In this document: positions 6,675 through 10,773 of the stretch, piece after piece
How positions within the stretch are numbered: position 1 is the stretch's first letter
Layout: each line of letters begins with the position of its first letter
Position numbers and translations under genes: made by a program
Assembly: GCA_012514965.1 (NCBI GenBank)
Contig: JAAYZH010000086.1
Location: 1 to 10,773 of the forward strand
Length of the DNA: 10,773 bases
DNA from: Clostridiaceae bacterium
GTDB lineage: Bacteria > Bacillota > Clostridia > Saccharofermentanales > Fastidiosipilaceae
Direction of reading: 5' to 3'
Notes under the pieces: model-generated
Databases searched by the model: none
What the model was told of the DNA's origin: nothing
What the model saw: only the letters and a program-made list of their open reading frames with translations

Positions 6675-6731
6675 GTTGAAGAAAAAACATCAAACAAGAT
6701 CAAAAGCAGTAATGCATACAAGGAGTTTAAA

Positions 6732-7169
6732 ATGCAGAAAAAAATCGGCAGAAGAGTTTATAACACAGAGAAAGCTGAGTATGTCGGCCGTAATGCTCAG
6801 GGTTATTATGGCGATCCGACCGGCTTCGAAGAGCTTATGTACAAGAAGGGTCTTGGCGACTTTTTCCTCTTCGTATCGGGCGGCCCTGAGTCACAGTATC
6901 CTACTGAAGACATTGTCCCTTTGGCCTTGACGGATGCAAGAGAATGGATTGAGCGTGTACGCGGCGGCGAGATTGTTGCGCAATTCATTACTTCTGCGGA
7001 CGAACAGCAGTTGAACTCGGAGAACCAAGCCGCAGTCAGCGCTGCTAAGACCAAAGAGAAGAAAACTGCTGCGAAAGCACCGGCAAAGAAAGCAACCACA
7101 AAAGCTTCTGCTGAGAAGAAGACCACGACTCGTAAGACCACTGCGAAGAAGGCGACGGATAAAGAATAA
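6732..7169 (+). CDS. Small unknown protein with histone-H1-like Lys/Ala/Thr tail
   Basis: This 145-residue soluble protein starts at ATG six bases after AAGGAG (6720-6725). Residues 1-90 form a compact domain with a Tyr/Gly-rich part (RRVYNTEKAEYVGRNAQGYY) and a block FFLFVSGGPESQYP followed by an acidic Pro-containing helix. From memory this resembles small uncharacterised proteins common in Bacillota genomes and mobile elements, with no known function. Residues about 102-145 are low-complexity and basic, with 14 lysines in the last 40 residues in PAKKATTK/TTAKKATDKE-like units, resembling the C-terminal tails of histone H1-like and some HU proteins. The tail would be expected to bind nucleic acid, but this is inferred. 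The gene has its own candidate promoter and a strong terminator, so it is probably monocistronic. Function unknown. Confidence 0.9.
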   Translation: MQKKIGRRVYNTEKAEYVGRNAQGYYGDPTGFEELMYKKGLGDFFLFVSGGPESQYPTEDIVPLALTDAREWIERVRGGEIVAQFITSADEQQLNSENQAAVSAAKTKEKKTAAKAPAKKATTKASAEKKTTTRKTTAKKATDKE

Positions 7170-7213
7170 TCTGGTTTTTGAGCAGTAAATTAGAAGATTG
7201 TTACACAACGATT

Positions 7214-7239
7214 AACCTTCTGGCGACAGAAGGTTTTTT
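7214..7239 (+). terminator. Intrinsic terminator after the Lys-rich-tail gene
   Basis: AACCTTCT (7214-7221) pairs perfectly with AGAAGGTT (7228-7235) around a six-base loop GGCGAC. The T run extends to 7239. Confidence 0.93.
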
Positions 7240-7292
7240 ACATCTTGCGAAATAAAAATATGGTAGTCTGTTGAGGAAATCCTGGAGGAAGC

Positions 7293-8186
7293 ATGATGAA
7301 AAAGTTTTATATATCCGACCTCGACGGTACTTTACTGAATCCTTACGGCGAGGTTACAAGCCGTAGTTTTGACATCCTTAATACCCTTCTGTCCGAAGGG
7401 ATGGACTTGACTTTTGCAACAGCGCGAACCGCATCTACAGCTCTGAAGATTCTGGAAGGTATTCCGTTGCAGATTCCGGTGATCCTCATGAACGGGGTGG
7501 CTGTTTATGACACGCGTAAGAGTGCGTACACAGAAGAGGCTGGTTTGCAGTCTGAGCAATCTCTGGCAGCACTAGAAATTTTAGCCAATAGGGCAGCACC
7601 TGCCTTCGTCTACACAATCGAAGAGAATCAGTTATTTTGCTACAACCCTCCGTTCCTGAATGAGAGTATGCGTCAATTCCGACTGCATCGCGAGGAGCGT
7701 TACAGCAAGAAATTCACGGATATTTCACGCTACGAAGAGTTGGCGGAGGAGAGAATTATCTACTTTACTTTGGTGGGTTCTAAGTCTGAATTAACACCGG
7801 TATATAAAGCGTTGTCAAGTGTATCGGGCCTGGAATGCCTGCTCTACGAAGATGTCTATGAAGACGACTGGTTTCTGGAGGTGCATCGCAAGGGAGTGTC
7901 GAAGGGCACAACTGCGCTGAAGCTTAAGGATAGTTTGCAGGCTGGTGAGCTGATCGTTTTCGGCGACAATCTAAACGACTTGCCGCTGTTCGCGGCTGCG
8001 GACTATCGCTTTGCGACAGCCAATGGCAAAGAAGCAGTGCGGCAGGCGGCCGACCAGATAATCGGGCCGAACACACACGATTCAGTGGCTGAGGAGCTCT
8101 GGCGCTTATGGAAGCAGGAGAAGCGAACTTTCTTTATGCCTCGGGCAGACGCATCGTTTCGCGGGGAGCAGGACTTTGGGCTCTAG
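7293..8186 (+). CDS. Cof-type HAD-family phosphatase (subclass IIB)
   Basis: This 297-residue cytoplasmic hydrolase of the haloacid dehalogenase superfamily is expected to dephosphorylate small phosphorylated metabolites such as sugar phosphates or flavin precursors. Motif I DLDGTL (9-14) supplies nucleophile Asp9 and acid/base Asp11. Motif II Thr lies in FATART (41-46), the motif III Lys is Lys204 in GVSKG, and motif IV GDNLND (224-229) supplies the Mg-binding acids. The region between motifs II and III is the alpha/beta C2-type cap of Cof proteins. GGAGG (7284-7288) lies four bases before ATG 7293 and seven before ATG 7296; the second ATG may be the true start, shortening the protein by one residue. 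The last 25 or so residues (MPRADASFRGEQDFGL end) are a polar extension past the usual fold. Substrate unknown. Confidence 0.93.
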   Translation: MMKKFYISDLDGTLLNPYGEVTSRSFDILNTLLSEGMDLTFATARTASTALKILEGIPLQIPVILMNGVAVYDTRKSAYTEEAGLQSEQSLAALEILANRAAPAFVYTIEENQLFCYNPPFLNESMRQFRLHREERYSKKFTDISRYEELAEERIIYFTLVGSKSELTPVYKALSSVSGLECLLYEDVYEDDWFLEVHRKGVSKGTTALKLKDSLQAGELIVFGDNLNDLPLFAAADYRFATANGKEAVRQAADQIIGPNTHDSVAEELWRLWKQEKRTFFMPRADASFRGEQDFGL

Positions 8187-8372
8187 GAATTCTTTGGCCA
8201 AAGGTCCGATAGAGCGGACACTGCTTGTTCGTAAATTCTCTGGCTGATGAAATAGTGGGTATAGGCGGACGACAAAGCACGGCAGATCAGGTAAAGTAGA
8301 TAAACGAAACACCCAGGCGGTCTAGGCGGCTTGGAACAGTAAAGAGAACAGTTATTTAGAAGGCGGACAAAC
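8187..8372. other. Intergenic region with hairpins and four AGGCGG repeats
   Basis: This is a 186-base gap between the phosphatase and yhaM. An imperfect hairpin spans the phosphatase stop: GGACTTTGG (8171-8179) with CCAAAGGTCC (8198-8207). Next come the perfect palindrome CTTTGGCCAAAG (8192-8203) and GTCCG/CGGAC (8204-8208/8215-8219). None is followed by a T tract, so no terminator is called. AGGCGG occurs at 8263, 8315, 8324 and 8361; the last copy doubles as part of the yhaM RBS. A minus-strand open frame (8374-8183, 63 codons) has no RBS and is not accepted as a gene. No clear sigma-A promoter is seen. Confidence 0.4.
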
Positions 8373-9302
8373 ATGGCAATTATTAATCTGGATGAGGCTT
8401 TGACCAGGGGACGGAAGAGTCAGGGAGCTGTATATATCAATCTCCCTCCGCAGGTTAGAAGCGGCAAGAAGAATGACTTCATGGTGGGTCGCTTTTTGAA
8501 TAAGGATCAGGAGGTCGAGTTTAAGATTTGGGATGAATTGATTTTCGCTCCCGTCCTGGAGAACGGCCCCGGCGTGTATGAGGCGGAGCTTGAAGGCTCG
8601 GAATACAATGGACAGACCTACCTGACGGTTCATCGGATAGAGAAGCAACTGGACCCTTCGATCACAAAGCGTGAGTTTCTGGACTCGGTGCCACAGGCTT
8701 ACTTAATGGATATGTGGCAGAGCACGAAGAAGCGTCTGGATGATTTAGGCGCAACCGATACCTGCTGGGCTTTGGTCGACACAATCATCAACGCTCCTGA
8801 GATTAAAGGCCGGTTTATGTACGAAGGCGCCGCGATCAGCCACCACGACAGTATTATTGGTGGTCTGGCTCACCACACGCTGAAGATGCTTCGGATCTTG
8901 GTATCGGTGATCGAGAATAGCGATTTCTTAACGGAGCATGTCGACTTGTTGACGATGGGCGTTTTCCTTCATGATATAGGGAAGATTTTCGAATACCGTG
9001 AGCTGGAGATGGCCCCTTACTGGTATGCCAATCACAGAGTACAGGGAATAGAATATTTGGTGAAATACCGTGATGATATTATTACGGCTTACGATGAGTC
9101 ATTTTACCGCCAGATACAGTCGATAATTATCGGCCATCACGGAGAATATGGAGATCGTCCGGCTACGGTTGCTGCAGGCATCATCCATTATATCGATACA
9201 CTTGAGAGTCAGGTGACGGAACTGATCGATGCAGAGAAGAAGTCAGCTGACAGCAGGATCTATGTCAGAGATTGGGGTTTTTTGGCCGGTTTGAACTATT
9301 AG
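8373..9302 (+). CDS. yhaM: 3'-5' exoribonuclease, YhaM family (OB-fold plus HD domain)
   Basis: YhaM-type enzymes trim RNA (and single-stranded DNA in vitro) from the 3' end using a metal-dependent HD domain. This 309-residue protein has the N-terminal OB-like region (about residues 33-92: NDFMVGRFL, EVEFKIWDE, GQTYLTVHRI) and a C-terminal HD domain. Candidate metal ligands are His167/168 (GGLAHHT), His200-Asp201 (FLHDIGK), His221, His255/256 (IIGHHGEYG) and Asp275 (HYIDTLESQ). Length is close to the B. subtilis protein (about 314). The start ATG 8373 follows a modest AAGGCGG (8360-8366) by six bases. sbcD begins 39 bases after its stop. In B. subtilis yhaM is grouped with yhaN and yhaO, which are SbcC/SbcD-like, so the association is conserved although here the partners look like true SbcDC. 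Confidence 0.95.
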   Translation: MAIINLDEALTRGRKSQGAVYINLPPQVRSGKKNDFMVGRFLNKDQEVEFKIWDELIFAPVLENGPGVYEAELEGSEYNGQTYLTVHRIEKQLDPSITKREFLDSVPQAYLMDMWQSTKKRLDDLGATDTCWALVDTIINAPEIKGRFMYEGAAISHHDSIIGGLAHHTLKMLRILVSVIENSDFLTEHVDLLTMGVFLHDIGKIFEYRELEMAPYWYANHRVQGIEYLVKYRDDIITAYDESFYRQIQSIIIGHHGEYGDRPATVAAGIIHYIDTLESQVTELIDAEKKSADSRIYVRDWGFLAGLNY

Positions 9303-9341
9303 TCCAGAATGCAATAGTGGACCGGCAGACTGGAGGAGCAA

Positions 9342-10520
9342 GTGAAACTACTGCATCTGGCCGATTTGCATTTTGGCAAAAGGCTTTTCGATGTCTCGTT
9401 GAAGGATGATCAGGAGTATATTGTCAGTCAGATTCTTGCGTTGATCGCGGAGGAAGAGCCTGATGCTCTCTTGATCAGCGGTGATGTCTATGACAAAGCA
9501 CAGCCTTCAGCAGAGTCGGTGGCTATGTTCGACCGCTTTTTGACTTCACTTCGAGAATTTTCATGTGAGGTTTTTATCGTTGCCGGCAATCACGACTCGC
9601 CTGCCCGCCTGGCTTACGCCGCGACACTTCTGAGCAGTTTACGAATTCAGATAGCCGGCCGCCTGGAGGGCTTGCCTCCGGTCTATACATTGCCTGATAC
9701 GGCAGGACCCGTTCATTTTATTCTCTTGCCCTTTTTTCGACTTCATGAAGTCAAGGCTTTATGGCCGGAGGAGACGGAGTCTTTGAACAGCTACTCTGCT
9801 GCCCTCCGATTCGTGCTGGGGAAGCTGGACTTACCCCCCGGGGAACGTCGCGTACTTTTGTCTCACCAGCATTATAGCGGCAGCCTGGACTCGGCGCAGG
9901 AATCAGACTCCGAGCTTGATATTGTCGGCGGTCTGGACCCCATTGCCGCTGAAATTCTCACTGGCTTTGATTACGCTGCCCTGGGGCACCTGCACAGACC
10001 GCAGAGTCTGGGAACGTCGCAGCTGCGTTATGCCGGATCGCCGCTTGCTTATTCTTTTTCCGAAATTCGTCAGACCAAAAGTGTACCCGTCATTGAACTG
10101 GGTGAACCTGGGTGCGCCGCGGAGATCCGATTGCGTGAGCTTACACCACTGCGCCAAGTCCGCGAGCTCAAAGGTTCGCTGGCTGAGGTAATCAGCGCGG
10201 CGCGGAATTTGCCCGAGTCCGAGCGGCAAGATTTCTTGCGTGTGATTTTGACAGACGAAGAGCGTTTGGACAATCCTTTGCGCCGTTTGCAGGCTTGGTA
10301 TCCTAATGTCTTGCAGCTTCAGCTTGAGCGTGATAGACAGACTCTAGCAGATCAGACCATGTCCGGCCAGAGCCCGCTGGAGGGCAAAGGTGCTATCGAG
10401 CTTTTTACGGACTTTTATAAAGAACAAACCGGTCTTGAAATTAGCGTGGAGGACAAAGCCCTCTTGGATGATCTTTGGCACAAAATGACACTTGAGACCG
10501 AAGTGGAGGCAAGAGGATGA
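9342..10520 (+). CDS. sbcD: Exonuclease SbcD (Mre11-type nuclease subunit)
   Basis: SbcD is the Mn-dependent calcineurin-like nuclease of the SbcCD complex, which opens DNA hairpins and processes double-strand ends and stalled forks. This 392-residue protein is of standard length. Phosphoesterase motifs are all present: Asp8-x-His10 (ADLHFGK), Asp48 (SGDVYD), Asn83-His84-Asp85 (GNHDSP), His175 (LLSHQHYSG) and His216-x-His218 (ALGHLHRP). The last 170 or so residues contain the SbcC-contacting cap and C-terminal segment. The start is GTG 9342, just after GGAGGAG (9332-9338). It overlaps sbcC by ATGA (10517-10520), so the two are translationally coupled, as expected for a fixed-stoichiometry complex. 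Confidence 0.97.
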   Translation: MKLLHLADLHFGKRLFDVSLKDDQEYIVSQILALIAEEEPDALLISGDVYDKAQPSAESVAMFDRFLTSLREFSCEVFIVAGNHDSPARLAYAATLLSSLRIQIAGRLEGLPPVYTLPDTAGPVHFILLPFFRLHEVKALWPEETESLNSYSAALRFVLGKLDLPPGERRVLLSHQHYSGSLDSAQESDSELDIVGGLDPIAAEILTGFDYAALGHLHRPQSLGTSQLRYAGSPLAYSFSEIRQTKSVPVIELGEPGCAAEIRLRELTPLRQVRELKGSLAEVISAARNLPESERQDFLRVILTDEERLDNPLRRLQAWYPNVLQLQLERDRQTLADQTMSGQSPLEGKGAIELFTDFYKEQTGLEISVEDKALLDDLWHKMTLETEVEARG

Positions 10521-10773
10521 GGCCTTTATATTTGGAGATGTCTGCGTTCGGACCTTATGCGGGCGTTGAGAGTTTAGACTTTACGACACTAGATCAGGGC
10601 AATCTGTTTTTAATAAGCGGAGATACCGGTTCGGGTAAAACCAGCATTTACGACGCGATTACCTTTGTGCTCTTCGATGAGGCTTCTGGTGACAGGCGAC
10701 AAGTTAAAACAATGCGAAGTGATTTTGCCGCGGAGGGCGTTGCGACTTATGTGTTGCTGCGTTTTGAGCAGCG
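10517..10773 (+). CDS. sbcC: Exonuclease SbcC (Rad50-type ATPase), N-terminal 85 residues
   Basis: SbcC is the SMC-like ATPase partner of SbcD. Only the first lobe is present and the gene runs off the right edge. It starts RPLYLEMSAFGPYAG, typical of SbcC, and has Walker A GDTGSGKT at residues 35-42 in the context LFLISGDTGSGKTSIYDAI. The DEASGDRR...MRSDFA segment (about 57-72) also matches family N-termini. Start ATG 10517 overlaps the sbcD TGA, and GGAGG (10505-10509) inside sbcD lies seven bases upstream. The coiled coil, zinc hook and Walker B lie outside the window. Confidence 0.96.
   Translation, partial: MRPLYLEMSAFGPYAGVESLDFTTLDQGNLFLISGDTGSGKTSIYDAITFVLFDEASGDRRQVKTMRSDFAAEGVATYVLLRFEQ

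Noticed and set aside
5758..6693. Minus-strand open frame of 311 codons antisense to the 3' part of leuS
   Set aside because: It overlaps the conserved KMSKS and anticodon-binding regions of LeuS, has no RBS and no family signature.
8192..8219. Terminator after the HAD phosphatase
   Set aside because: Hairpins are present, but no T tract follows any of them on either strand.
8183..8374. Minus-strand 63-codon frame in the phosphatase-yhaM gap
   Set aside because: It looks mildly protein-like but has no RBS, starts inside the yhaM start region and overlaps the end of the phosphatase gene; not enough to call.

Overview
The window looks like chromosomal DNA from a low-to-mid GC Gram-positive anaerobe of the Bacillota, probably a clostridial lineage. 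The signs are strong GGAGG-type ribosome binding sites, frequent GTG starts, a FolT-type ECF transporter subunit, a YhaM-type exoribonuclease next to sbcDC, and a riboswitch with an intrinsic terminator as its expression platform. The species cannot be named from the sequence alone. No phage, insertion sequence or CRISPR array was seen.

Left end (1-1897). A minus-strand gene of unknown function is cut by the left edge. Its leader carries a SAM-clan (S-box) riboswitch that can be assembled base by base: promoter, P1, P2 with a kink-turn-like internal loop, P3, the P2-loop pseudoknot, and mutually exclusive antiterminator and terminator stems. Canonical P4 is missing, so it looks closer to SAM-IV or SAM-I/IV variants than to textbook SAM-I. 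Divergent from it is a cytoplasmic Cys-type sulfatase of the N-sulfoglucosamine-sulfohydrolase-like branch. A SAM-controlled gene beside a sulfatase suggests a sulfur theme, but that is inference.

Centre (1866-4192). A minus-strand iron-type alcohol dehydrogenase (YqhD/BDH family) ends at a strong terminator facing the sulfatase. A plus-strand tRNA-Val(GAC) follows, with its own promoter and terminator and an odd C at position 33. Next is a folT-like folate ECF S-component broken by a single-base frameshift, with its reading frame intact on both sides of the break.

Right half (4207-10773). leuS (leucyl-tRNA synthetase) follows folT directly, and its Shine-Dalgarno overlaps the folT stop. Then come a small unknown protein with a histone-H1-like Lys/Ala/Thr tail and its own terminator, a Cof-type HAD phosphatase, and a 186-bp gap with repeated AGGCGG motifs. 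The window ends with yhaM-sbcD-sbcC, an RNA/DNA-processing gene set in which sbcD and sbcC overlap by ATGA; sbcC is cut by the right edge.
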